DNA of 64,000 nucleotides from assembly GCA_009914555.1 (NCBI GenBank), contig WNDY01000015.1, positions 1 to 64,000 on the forward strand, given 5' to 3'. Below are positions 8,119 through 16,114 of the stretch, piece by piece. The position numbers and the translations under genes are program-made. Below the pieces are notes generated by a model that saw only the letters and a list, made by a program, of their open reading frames with translations, was not told the origin of the DNA and made no database searches. Source of the stretch: Xylophilus sp. Its GTDB lineage: Bacteria; Pseudomonadota; Gammaproteobacteria; Burkholderiales; Burkholderiaceae_C. The first letter of the stretch is position 1. Each line of letters begins with the position of its first letter.

Positions 8119-9009
8119 ATGGGTACGCTGCCCGCACTGCCGCAGGGCGCCTGCGACAGCCACATCCACATCAACGATCCGGACAGATTCGCCTATGTCC
8201 CGCAGGCCTCGCTGCGCCCGCCGCCGGCCACGGTGGCAGACCTTGCCCGTGTCTGGGCGGGCCTCGGCCTGGAGCGCTGGGTGATCGTCCAGCCGTCGAG
8301 TTACGGCACGGACAACCGCTGCACGCGGGAGGCTGCGGCCCGGCTCGGCGGCCGCGCGCGCGCCGTGGTCGTGATCGACGTGCAGACGTCGGATGCCGAG
8401 GTCGCCCGGCTGCACGCGCTGGGCGCGCGCGGCGTGCGCTTCAACCTGCTGCGGCTGTCGCCGGTGGCGGCTGTGGCCATGCGCGAGATCGCCGCGCGCA
8501 TCGCGCCGCACGGCTGGCACCTGCAGCTGCATGCGGCGGCCGACGACATCCCGGCCCTGGCCGGCACGCTCGGCCGGCTGCCCGTGCCGGTGGTGTTCGA
8601 CCACCTGGGTCGGCTGCCGGCCCGCGATGCGGCCGCGCACCCAGCCTTTGGCGCCATCGCCGGCCTGCTCGACGCCGGCCGCGCCTGGGTCAAGCTGTCG
8701 GGTGTCGAACTCGTCGACGATGCCGATGCCCCGGCCTGGCGCCATGCCGCGGACATCGCCCGGCGTTTGCTGGCGCTGGCGCCGCAACGTATGGTCTGGG
8801 GCTCCAACTGGCCTCATCCGGCCCATGTGGTGCACGGTCGGGAGACGCCGGTGCCGGCCGACCTGCTGCGCTGGCTGGACCGGGTCGTCGGCAACGACGC
8901 CGCAGCCTGGCAGGCCGTGCTGGCCGACAACCCCGCCGTGCTCTACGGCTTCGGCGCACCGCCCCTTGCTTCCTCCTCCACCCCCTTCCCATCCACAACG
9001 AACGCATGA
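8119..9009 (+). CDS. LigI-like amidohydrolase-fold protein (COG3618) with catalytic Asp replaced by Asn
   Basis: A 296-residue TIM-barrel protein of the 2-pyrone-4,6-dicarboxylate lactonase (LigI) type. It begins PQGACDSHIHI (D13, H15, H17), contains VQPSSYGTDN, GARGVRF and FDHLGR, and ends with the WGSNWPHP motif followed by DNPAVLYGF. In LigI and most relatives the motif is W-G-(S/T)-D-W-P and that Asp (D248 in Sphingomonas LigI) activates the water. Here the position is N230, so hydrolase activity may be lost or changed. The start at 8119 has GAGGAGG 12 bp upstream; earlier in-frame ATGs at 8089/8092 overlap the Bug stop and are alternatives. It is followed, with a 4-bp ATGA overlap, by a hydroxyacid dehydrogenase. 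Confidence 0.85.
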   Translation: MGTLPALPQGACDSHIHINDPDRFAYVPQASLRPPPATVADLARVWAGLGLERWVIVQPSSYGTDNRCTREAAARLGGRARAVVVIDVQTSDAEVARLHALGARGVRFNLLRLSPVAAVAMREIAARIAPHGWHLQLHAAADDIPALAGTLGRLPVPVVFDHLGRLPARDAAAHPAFGAIAGLLDAGRAWVKLSGVELVDDADAPAWRHAADIARRLLALAPQRMVWGSNWPHPAHVVHGRETPVPADLLRWLDRVVGNDAAAWQAVLADNPAVLYGFGAPPLASSSTPFPSTTNA

Positions 9010-9995
9010 GCTACACCATCTTCGTGACCGCCCCGCGCCTTGCCGCCGCCGGCGCTGACCTGCTTGCTGCCGCGGGTGCCCGCGTCATCTACCTGGAGAA
9101 CGCCGACAGCGCCGAGGAGGCCGAGCGGGTGCTCGCCACCGAGCCGGTCGATGCCATCATCTCCCGTACCGTCGCGCTCAGCGCCAAGGCGATTGCCTCG
9201 TGCCCCACGCTCCAGGTCATTTCCAAGCACGGCGTGGGCGTAAGCAACATCGACGTCGAAGCCGCCACCGCACGCGGTATCCCGGTCTATGTCACGCCGG
9301 GCGCCAACGCCCAGTCGGTGGCCGAGATGACGCTCGGCCTGCTGTTCGCCGCGGCCCGCCGCATCGCCTGGATGGACGGCGAACTGCGGGCCGGCCGCTG
9401 GAGCCGCGCGCAGGACGGCATTGAGCTGCGCGGCCGCACGCTCGGCCTGCTCGGCTTCGGCCAGGTCGGCCAGCGCGTGGCCGTGGTGGCGCAGGCGCTC
9501 GGCATGCAGGTCGCTGCCTTCGACCCGGCGCTGCAGGACCAGCCGAGCCCGGTCGCCGGCGTGCAGCTGGTCGGCAGTCTCGATGCACTGCTGCCGCTGT
9601 CGCAGGTGCTGAGCCTGCACGTGCCGCTGAACCGCCACACCCGGGGCCTGATCGACGCTGAACGCCTCGCGCGGCTGCCGCGCGGCGCCATCCTCGTCAA
9701 CACCGCCCGCGGCGAGGTGGTGGACGAGGCCGCGCTGGTCGATGCGCTCAAGAGCGGCCAGCTCCATGCCGTCGGCCTCGACACGACCGTGCAGGAGCCG
9801 CTGCCGGCCGACAGTCCGCTGCTCGCGCTGCCCAACGCCGTGATCACGCCGCACGTGGGCGGCTCCACGCCTGCCGCGCTGGCCGCCATGGCCTCCGGCG
9901 CCGTGCGCAACGTGCTCGGCTGGCTGCGCGGCGAGCCGTCCGACCCGTCGGCCTGCGTGAACCCGGCGGTGCTGGCTGCGCACGCCGCAGCCTGA
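9006..9995 (+). CDS. D-isomer-specific 2-hydroxyacid dehydrogenase (SerA-like)
   Basis: A 329-residue NAD-dependent dehydrogenase. The substrate domain (1-100 and about 285-329) flanks a nucleotide-binding domain with LLGFGQVGQRVA (GxGxxG, about 148-159). The catalytic set is visible: R in NTARGEVVDE, E in the VQEPLP region and H in ITPHVGGSTP. Members interconvert 2-oxo and D-2-hydroxy acids; phosphoglycerate dehydrogenase is the best-known relative, but the C-terminal ACT domain of SerA is missing, so a catabolic 2-hydroxy acid is more likely. It overlaps the LigI-like gene by 4 bp and is followed 29 bp later by an RraA-type aldolase. Confidence 0.88.
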   Translation: MSYTIFVTAPRLAAAGADLLAAAGARVIYLENADSAEEAERVLATEPVDAIISRTVALSAKAIASCPTLQVISKHGVGVSNIDVEAATARGIPVYVTPGANAQSVAEMTLGLLFAAARRIAWMDGELRAGRWSRAQDGIELRGRTLGLLGFGQVGQRVAVVAQALGMQVAAFDPALQDQPSPVAGVQLVGSLDALLPLSQVLSLHVPLNRHTRGLIDAERLARLPRGAILVNTARGEVVDEAALVDALKSGQLHAVGLDTTVQEPLPADSPLLALPNAVITPHVGGSTPAALAAMASGAVRNVLGWLRGEPSDPSACVNPAVLAAHAAA

Positions 9996-10024
9996 TGTCC
10001 TTTTTGTTTTCTTCTGGAGACCCC

Positions 10025-10720
10025 ATGACCACCACGCCTGTCCAGTGGCCCGCCGGCTACCGCATCAACCCCCGCGCCGAAGGGCCCGGCGCCGACATCG
10101 TCGAAGCCTTCCAGGGCCTGCCGGCCGCGGCCATCGGCGACGCGATGAGCCGCCAGATCGGCACGATCGGCCTGCGCCAGTACCATGCCCGCATCGACAC
10201 GCAGATCGCCGGCCCGGCCTTCACCGTGCGCGTGCGCTCGGGCGACAACCTCATGATCCACAAGGCGCTGCTGATAGTGCAGCCCGGCGACGTGCTGGTG
10301 ATCGACGGCGGCGGCGACGTGTCGCAGGCACTGGTCGGCGGCCTGATGCGCACCACCTGCGTGGCCCGCCGCGTGGCCGGCCTGGTGATCGACGGCGCCG
10401 TGCGCGACCTGGCCGAATGGGCCGAGGACGGCATGCCGATCTTCGCGCGCGGCCACACCCACCGCGGACCGAGCAAGGACGGCCCGGGCGAGATCAATGT
10501 GCCGGTGTCCGTCGCCGGCCTGGCCGTGCTGCCGGGCGACCTGATCGTGGCCGACGCCGACGGCGTGATCGCCGTGCCCGCGGCCGAGGCGGCCGACGTG
10601 CTCGCGCGCACCCGCGCCCACCTGGAGAAGGAAGCCAAGATCCGCGAATCCAACCGCACCGGCACCGCCGACCCCGAGCGCTTCGACGCCGTCCTGCGCG
10701 CCAAGGGTCTGCCTGTTTAG
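10025..10720 (+). CDS. RraA-family aldolase/decarboxylase (HMG/CHA aldolase-like)
   Basis: A 231-residue RraA-family protein. Characteristic positions are AAIGDAMSRQ near residue 35, GDVLVIDGGGDVSQALVGGL, GLVIDGAVRDLAEW with the conserved R-D pair of the active site, and GDLIVADADGVIAVP. Enzymes of this group cleave 4-hydroxy-4-methyl-2-oxoglutarate or 4-carboxy-4-hydroxy-2-oxoadipate to pyruvate plus pyruvate or oxaloacetate, or decarboxylate oxaloacetate. The ATG at 10025 is preferred because TGGAGA lies 5 bp upstream; an ATG at 9995 overlapping the previous stop lacks a binding site. With a LigI-like protein in the same operon, a route for tricarboxylic ring-cleavage products is plausible but incomplete here. 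Confidence 0.88.
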   Translation: MTTTPVQWPAGYRINPRAEGPGADIVEAFQGLPAAAIGDAMSRQIGTIGLRQYHARIDTQIAGPAFTVRVRSGDNLMIHKALLIVQPGDVLVIDGGGDVSQALVGGLMRTTCVARRVAGLVIDGAVRDLAEWAEDGMPIFARGHTHRGPSKDGPGEINVPVSVAGLAVLPGDLIVADADGVIAVPAAEAADVLARTRAHLEKEAKIRESNRTGTADPERFDAVLRAKGLPV

Positions 10721-10732
10721 AGAACAACCCCC

Positions 10733-10749
10733 GAGCCGCCGCGCGGCTC
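10733..10749 (+). terminator. Hairpin after the aldolase gene
   Basis: GAGCCGC and GCGGCTC form a 7-bp perfect stem with a 3-base loop, followed by CCCCCTTCTCTC. It begins 12 bp after the RraA-like stop. It could end or attenuate transcription before the next two Bug genes. No clean T-tract follows, so it may be only a partial terminator. Confidence 0.4.
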
Positions 10750-10894
10750 CCCCTTCTCTCGCTGCGCGGGAAGGGGCGGCGCCAGCTGCGGGACGGCCCT
10801 TGCGCGGCGTCTGCTGGCTTTCGCTGTGCCGGCTCCAAGGGCGCCTGCACCCATTCATCCATCCATCTCGCCATCACACAACGGAGATATGACC

Positions 10895-11875
10895 ATGCAA
10901 CGTCGCCAACTGCTCGCCGCCGGCTCTGCCTTCGCGCTCGGCGCGTTCGCCGCCGGCGCGGCCCACGCGCAGGGCTCGTGGCCCGACCGGCCGATCCGCT
11001 TCATCGTGCCGTTCCCGTCGGGCGGCGGCACCGACATCTCCTCGCGCCTCGTGGCCGAGAAGCTCACCACGGCCAACAAGTGGGTTGTGGTGGTTGACAA
11101 CAAGCCAGGCGCGGCCGGCAACATCGGCCTGGACGCCGTCGCCAAGGCGGCACCCGACGGCTACACGCTGGGCATGGGCCAGGCCACCAACCTGGCGATC
11201 AACCCGTCGCTCTACAGCAAGCTGCCGTTCGATCCGCTGAAGGACTTCACCGCGATCGCCCAGGTGGCCACCCAGCCGATCGTGATCGCCGTTCGCAACG
11301 AATCGTTGTGGCGCACGCTGGCCGACTTCCTCAAGGCGGCCAAGGAGAAGCCGGGCGCCGTGGGCCTGGCGCAGGCCGGCAACGGCACTGTGGGCCACCT
11401 CGCGGGCGAACTGCTGGCGCGCCGCGCCGGCGTGACGGTGCTGCAGGTGCCCTACAAAGGCGCCGGCCCGGCCATGACCGACCTGCTCGGCGGCCAGGTG
11501 GATGTGTACTTCGGCAGCAGCGTCTCAGTCATGCCGCAGCTCAAGGGCGGCAAGGTGCGCGCGCTGGCCGTCACCTCGGCCCAGCGCCTGCCGGCGCTGC
11601 CGCAGGTGCCCACGGTGGCCGAGTCGGGCTACCCGGGCTTTGACGCATCGACCTGGCTCGGCGTGGTGGGTCCGGCCGGGTTGCCGGCAGACATCGTCAC
11701 CAGGCTCAACACCGAGATCGTCAAGCTGGTGAAGACCAAGGATGTGCAGGAGAAGCTGGCCTTCGAAGGCGCTATCCCGATCACCGGCTCGCCCAAGCAG
11801 TGCGACGCGCAGATCCGCGCCGAGCATGCCAAGTGGGGCGCCCTGATCCGCGAGGCCAAGATCAAGCTGGACTGA
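10895..11875 (+). CDS. Bug (TctC) family periplasmic substrate receptor
   Basis: A 326-residue receptor with signal peptide MQRRQLLAAGSAFALGAFAAGAAHA (cleavage about 24/25), then PIRFIVPFPSGGGTD, VVDNKPGAAGN, AAPDGYTLG, KLPFDPLKDF, LAQAGNGTVGHL and VPYKGAGPAMTDLLGGQ. The ATG at 10895 is taken because GGAG at 10883 is then 8 bp away; another ATG at 10889 would leave only 2 bp. It lies after a 170-bp gap containing a hairpin, so this and the next Bug may form a second transcription unit or a distal part of the 7073 operon. Two receptors in tandem suggest two related ligands. Confidence 0.93.
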   Translation: MQRRQLLAAGSAFALGAFAAGAAHAQGSWPDRPIRFIVPFPSGGGTDISSRLVAEKLTTANKWVVVVDNKPGAAGNIGLDAVAKAAPDGYTLGMGQATNLAINPSLYSKLPFDPLKDFTAIAQVATQPIVIAVRNESLWRTLADFLKAAKEKPGAVGLAQAGNGTVGHLAGELLARRAGVTVLQVPYKGAGPAMTDLLGGQVDVYFGSSVSVMPQLKGGKVRALAVTSAQRLPALPQVPTVAESGYPGFDASTWLGVVGPAGLPADIVTRLNTEIVKLVKTKDVQEKLAFEGAIPITGSPKQCDAQIRAEHAKWGALIREAKIKLD

Positions 11876-11919
11876 GCGGCTCCGCGACGCCACTTCCACG
11901 ACAACGAGAGACAAGCACC

Positions 11920-12900
11920 ATGCCTTCCCACTTCTCTCCCCTGCGACGCGGCGCGGCTGCGCTGCTGCTTCTTTCTGGCTGCGGGCTGGCCGCGGCGCAG
12001 GCCGCCTGGCCCGAGCGGCCGGTGCGCATCGTCGTGCCCTACGCGGCCGGCGGCACCACCGACTTCGCGGCCCGGCAGGTCGCGCAGAAGCTCTCCGAGC
12101 AGACGGGCAAATCCTTCTATGTCGAGAACAAGGCCGGCGGGGCCGGCACCATCGGCGCGCAACTGGTCGCCAAGGCGCCGCCAGATGGCACGACCTTCCT
12201 GACCAACGACACCAGCTACGCCATGCTGCCGGCGCTGTTCAGCAAGCTCCCCTGGGACCATGCGCGCGACCTGGTGCCGGTGACCACGCTGCTGCATGCT
12301 CCGGTCGTGCTGGTGGTGCCGGTCCATTCGCCGTTCCGCACGCTGAAGGACCTGGTGGCCTATGCAAAGGCCAACCCGGGCAAGCTCAACTACGGTTCGG
12401 GCGGCTCCGGAAGCTCGGCGCACCTGCAGGGCGCGCTGTTCAACAGCGAAGCCAAGATCGACGTGACCCACGTGCCGTACAAGGGCGCGGGCGAGGCGAT
12501 GCTGGCCGTGGTGGCCGGACAGGTGGACCTGCTCATCACCGCGAGCCCGACAGCGCTGCCGCAGGTCAAGGGCGGCAAGGCGCGTGCGCTGGCAGTGACG
12601 GGCGGCAAGCGCCTGCCGGCGATGGCCGACGTGCCGACGTTCGCCGAGGCCGGTGTGCCGGGTTACACGATCGGCAACTGGTTCGGCCTGCCGGCGCCGC
12701 GCGGCACCGACCCCAAGGTCATCGACCGCCTTTACGGGGAAGTGCGCAAGGCGCTGGCCGACCCGGCGCTGCGCGAACGCCTGGCGGCCCAGGGCGCGGA
12801 GCCTGGCGGCCTGTCGCCAAGCGAGTTCGCCGCGCTGATCCAGAAGGAAACGAAGCTGTGGACGGCCGCGGCGCAGGGCGCTGGCCTCAAGCCGCAGTAA
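11920..12900 (+). CDS. Bug (TctC) family receptor, possible lipoprotein
   Basis: A 326-residue receptor: VRIVVPYAAGGTTD, FYVENKAGGAGT, APPDGTTFL, KLPWDHARDL, GSGGSGSSAHL and VPYKGAGEAM mark the fold. The leader is unusual, since ALLLLSGCGLAAAQA contains a good lipobox (L-S-G-C, Cys at about residue 21) as well as a conventional AQA cleavage site five residues on. If lipidated, the receptor would be tethered to a membrane rather than free in the periplasm. The ATG at 11920 has a weak GAGAG binding site. It is 44 bp downstream of the previous Bug and 29 bp upstream of the interrupted SMP-30-type gene. Confidence 0.91.
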   Translation: MPSHFSPLRRGAAALLLLSGCGLAAAQAAWPERPVRIVVPYAAGGTTDFAARQVAQKLSEQTGKSFYVENKAGGAGTIGAQLVAKAPPDGTTFLTNDTSYAMLPALFSKLPWDHARDLVPVTTLLHAPVVLVVPVHSPFRTLKDLVAYAKANPGKLNYGSGGSGSSAHLQGALFNSEAKIDVTHVPYKGAGEAMLAVVAGQVDLLITASPTALPQVKGGKARALAVTGGKRLPAMADVPTFAEAGVPGYTIGNWFGLPAPRGTDPKVIDRLYGEVRKALADPALRERLAAQGAEPGGLSPSEFAALIQKETKLWTAAAQGAGLKPQ

Positions 12901-12929
12901 CGCAGAACGCACAGAGGCACGAACCGACG

Positions 12930-13850
12930 ATGTGGAATCTTTCCTTCGCCCCGCCCGAGGTCATCGAAGCGCGGGTGCTCACCCGCCTGCCCGATGACTT
13001 CCGCCAAGCGCGCGTCACGCCGTGGAGCGAGGCCAACAAGCCGGGCCAGAGGATAGACAGCTTCCTCGAAGGCCCGTCGTTCGACCGCGACGGCAACCTG
13101 TGGCTGACCGACATTCCCAACGGCCGCATCTTCCGCGTCGATGCGGGCGGCGCCTGGACGCTGGCGGCGCAGTACGACGGCTGGCCCAACGGCAGCGCCT
13201 TCCACCGCGACGGCAGCCTGTGAATCGCCGACTACCGCCGCGGCATTCTGCGGCTGGCACCGGGCGCCGACCGGCCCGAGGAAGTGCTGGGGCACCGCCA
13301 CAGCGAGTCGTTCAAGGGCGTCAACGACCTGACGTTCGATGCGCGCGGCCGGCTCTGGTTCACCGACCAGGGCCAGAGCGGCCTGCACGATCCCACCGGC
13401 CGCGTGCTGCGGCTCGATACCGCCGACGGCCGGCTCGACGTGCTGCTGTCCAACGCGCCGAGCCCCAACGGCCTGGCGCTCGATGCGCACGGCGCGGCGC
13501 TTTACCTCGCGGTCACGCGGGCCAGCGCGGTCTGGCGCGCGCCGCTCGTGGGACAGGGCGTGAGCAAGGTCGGCCAGTTCCAGGGCTTCTTCGGCGCCAG
13601 CGGTCCCGACGGCCTGGCGGTGGACGTGGACAACCGCCTGGTGGTCGGCCACGCGAGCCTGCGTGGCGCCTTTGTGCTCAATGCGCTCGGCGAGATCACG
13701 CACTACGTGCGCAGCCCCGTGGGCGCCACGGTCACCAACGTCGCCTTCCGGCCCGGCACGCGCACGCTGGTGCTGGTCGAATCGCAGACCGGCACGGTGC
13801 TGGAGGCAGACCTGCCGGCCGCCGGCCTGCCCCTGTTCTCGCACAGCTGA
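12930..13850 (+). pseudogene. SMP-30/gluconolactonase-family lactonase interrupted by in-frame TGA
   Basis: Reading from the ATG at 12930 gives a 306-residue SMP-30-type beta-propeller in one uninterrupted frame except for TGA at codon 98 (13221-13223), where the context DGSL-stop-IADYRRG shows a single base changed TGG (Trp) to TGA. The family metal ligands are all present, but on both sides of the stop: E47 (FLEGP), N180 (SPNGLALD) and D227 (GPDGLAVD). Members hydrolyse sugar or hydroxy-acid lactones. A downstream ATG-less remainder could not fold as the propeller. Either the gene is newly dead, TGA is read through, or the base is a sequencing error. It is the last gene of the 7073-13850 unit, and an intergenic repeat begins 1 bp after its stop. 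Confidence 0.82.
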
Positions 13851-13851
13851 C

Positions 13852-13911
13852 GGGAGTATGTGTCTGTAGCACTAGTAAACAGAGCGCTATAAGGGTGTAG
13901 GGTGGGGGTAT
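13852..13911 (+). repeat. About 60-bp intergenic element, copy 1
   Basis: Begins GGGAGTATGTGTC and ends GTGGGGGTAT. The centre has TGTAGC and GCTATA as imperfect arms. It lies in the convergent gap between the SMP-30-type gene and a LysR gene, directly after the first stop and 2 bp before the second. Related copies occur at 29754, 48559 and, inverted, at 62832. No protein, tRNA or IS explains it. Confidence 0.6.
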
Positions 13912-13913
13912 GG

Positions 13914-14801
13914 CTATCCGCCACTGCCTGGAAGCGCACGGGCGACTTCGCCGAACGCCTGCTCCACCACGTCGAACGCCCGCCGGTCCACGTCGGCCGC
14001 GCGCCGGGCCATCGCGAGGTGGCGGCGCGGCCCGCCGGCGCCGAGCGGCAGCGCCTGCACCGGGTAGGCGTCGAGCAGCTGGTGCCGCGGGCGCGGCACC
14101 ACCGACACGCCGAGCCCCATGCCGACCATCGCCACCACCGGGTCCATGCCCGGCAGCTCGATCAGCGCCGGCTTGCCCGGCACCTGCGCCTGCACATAGT
14201 CCGCCGCGATCTGGCCGGCGATGACCCGGTGGTCGAGCCGGATCCACGGCTGCGTGCGCAGCAGCCGCGCGGCATTCCCGGCCGGCAGCGCGGCCGGTGC
14301 CAGCAGCACGAACTCCTCGACCAGCAGGTCCGTCCAGCGCAGCCTCGACGATCCGCCGCTCGGCGGGCGGATCAGCACCGCCACGTCGATGTCCCCGGCC
14401 TTGAGCTGCTGCAGCAGCGTGGGTGTGGTGCCGCGGCCCACGACCAGCGCCACCTGCGGCGCGCGCTCCTGCAGCAGCGCGAAGGCGCCGGGCAGCAGCG
14501 TGGTCAGCGCCGAGTCGGTCACGCCCAGGCGCACCCGGCCGGCCGGCACGTGGTCGGGCGCCAGCCGCATCGCGTCGATGTCGGCCACGGCGCGCTCCAC
14601 CGTGCGGCACAGCGCGGCCGCGAACGGCGTGGGTCGCGCGTTGCGGCCCGAGCGGTCGAACAGCGGCTGGCGGAAATACTGCTCCAGCTGCTTCATCTGC
14701 AGGCTGACCGCGCTGGGAGTCAGGTTCACCCGCTCGGCCGCGGCGGCGAAGCTGCCGGTCTCGACCACCGCGGTCAAGGTGGAAAGCGCCTGGAGTTTCA
14801 T
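13914..14801 (-). CDS. LysR-family transcriptional regulator
   Basis: A 295-residue LysR-type protein with the HTH at 1-60 (MKLQALSTLTAVVETGSFAAAAERVNLTPSAVSLQMKQLEQYFRQPLF) and an effector domain ending in a short tail. The ATG at 14801 is chosen for its match to the family N-terminus; an in-frame ATG at 14840 would add 13 residues. It is divergent from an FMN-dependent alpha-hydroxyacid oxidase with about 70 bp between the starts, and convergent with the SMP-30-type gene. It probably controls the oxidase/lactonase/Bug genes to its right. Confidence 0.92.
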   Translation of the reverse strand: MKLQALSTLTAVVETGSFAAAAERVNLTPSAVSLQMKQLEQYFRQPLFDRSGRNARPTPFAAALCRTVERAVADIDAMRLAPDHVPAGRVRLGVTDSALTTLLPGAFALLQERAPQVALVVGRGTTPTLLQQLKAGDIDVAVLIRPPSGGSSRLRWTDLLVEEFVLLAPAALPAGNAARLLRTQPWIRLDHRVIAGQIAADYVQAQVPGKPALIELPGMDPVVAMVGMGLGVSVVPRPRHQLLDAYPVQALPLGAGGPRRHLAMARRAADVDRRAFDVVEQAFGEVARALPGSGG

Positions 14802-14822
14802 GAGTTTTTCTCGTGGATCGAA

Positions 14823-14835
14823 CGATGAATCATCG
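14823..14835. promoter_or_regulatory. Candidate LysR operator
   Basis: CGATGA-A-TCATCG is a perfect 13-bp palindrome located between the divergent LysR and alpha-hydroxyacid oxidase starts, 22 bp from the former and about 37 bp from the latter. Its size and position suit a LysR-type regulatory binding site. Confidence 0.5.
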
Positions 14836-14871
14836 CCCATCGGCCCGCCGCCGGCGCCTAGCATGGCGGCC

Positions 14872-16110
14872 ATGCAGCCCACTGTCGACCTTCTCCGCTA
14901 TCCCGTCTTCAGCCATTCGGCGCCGCCCGGCTCCGTCGCGCGGCAGATCCCGCGGCGGCTGCGCCGCATGCTGTCGCTCGACGACTTCGAGCAGGCCGCG
15001 CGCCGGCTGCTGCCGGCGCCGATCTTCGCCTACGTCAGCGGCGGCTGCGAGACCGACCGCTCGCTGCGCGGCAACCGCAGCGTGTTCGAGCGCTACGGCT
15101 GGGTGCCCGGCATCCTGACCGACACGTCGCAGCGCACGCTGGCCACGCCGCTGCTGGGCCGCGAATGGGCGGCGCCGTTCGGCATCGCGCCGATGGGCAT
15201 CTCGGCCCTGTCGGGCTACCGCGGCGACCTGGCGCAGGCGCAGGCCGCGGCGGCCACCGGCATTCCGGCGATCCTCAGCGGCTCCTCGCTGATCCCGATG
15301 GAGGAGGTCGCCCGGGCCAACCCCGATACCTGGTTCCAGGCCTACGTGCCGGGGGATTCGGCCCGCATCGCCGCGCTGCTCGACCGGGTGGAGCGCGCGG
15401 GCTTTCGCACGCTGGTGGTCACGGTGGACACGCCGGTGTCGGGCAACCGCGAGAACAACATCCGCGCCGGCTTCTCCACGCCGCTGCGCCCGAGCCTGCG
15501 GCTGGCCTGGGACGGCATCACCCATCCGCGCTGGACGGCAGGCACATTCCTGCGCACGATCCTGCGGCACGGCATGCCGGACTTCGAGAACACGCAGGCC
15601 ACGCGCGGCGCGCCGATCCTCGCGTCGAACGCGATGCGCGACTTCGGCGCGCGCGACCATCTGAGCTGGCGCCACTTCGACGAGATCCGCGCGCGCTGGA
15701 AGGGTCCGGTCGTCCTCAAGGGCATCCTGCGCACCGAGGATGCGCTGCGCGCCCGCGACCACGGCGCCGACGGCATCATCCTGTCCAACCACGGCGGCCG
15801 CCAGCTCGACGGCGCGGTCAGCCCGCTGGAGGTGCTGCCCGACGTGGTGGCCGCGCTCGGGCCGGACTATCCGGTCATGATCGACAGCGGCTTCCGGCGC
15901 GGCAGCGACGTGCTCATCGCGCTGGCGCTGGGCGCGAAGTTCGTCTTCGTCGGCCGGCCGTTCAACTATGCCGGCACGGTCGCCGGCGAGGCCGGCGTGC
16001 GCCATGCGATCGGTGTGCTCGCCTCCGAGATCGCGCGCAACATGGCGCTCATCGGCATCAACCGCCCAGCCGAGGCAGGACCGCAGCACCTGCGGGTGCG
16101 CGCGGCATGA
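14872..16110 (+). CDS. FMN-dependent alpha-hydroxyacid oxidase/dehydrogenase (LldD/GOX family)
   Basis: A 412-residue TIM-barrel flavoenzyme of the L-lactate dehydrogenase/glycolate oxidase/mandelate dehydrogenase family. Visible markers are IFAYVSGGCETD near the N-terminus (the family Y-x-x-G-G region), FGIAPMGISAL, TLVVTVDTPVSGNRENN and the catalytic LSNHGGRQLD, with the proton-abstracting H307 and the substrate-binding R about three residues on. IDSGFRRGSD and FVGRPFNYA follow in the phosphate-binding part. It oxidises an (S)-2-hydroxy acid to the 2-oxo acid; whether electrons go to oxygen or quinone cannot be told. An in-frame ATG at 14863 would add three residues. It is followed at 4 bp by a lactonase, which suggests a hydroxy-acid/lactone route. 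Confidence 0.9.
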   Translation: MQPTVDLLRYPVFSHSAPPGSVARQIPRRLRRMLSLDDFEQAARRLLPAPIFAYVSGGCETDRSLRGNRSVFERYGWVPGILTDTSQRTLATPLLGREWAAPFGIAPMGISALSGYRGDLAQAQAAAATGIPAILSGSSLIPMEEVARANPDTWFQAYVPGDSARIAALLDRVERAGFRTLVVTVDTPVSGNRENNIRAGFSTPLRPSLRLAWDGITHPRWTAGTFLRTILRHGMPDFENTQATRGAPILASNAMRDFGARDHLSWRHFDEIRARWKGPVVLKGILRTEDALRARDHGADGIILSNHGGRQLDGAVSPLEVLPDVVAALGPDYPVMIDSGFRRGSDVLIALALGAKFVFVGRPFNYAGTVAGEAGVRHAIGVLASEIARNMALIGINRPAEAGPQHLRVRAA

Positions 16111-16114
16111 AGGC

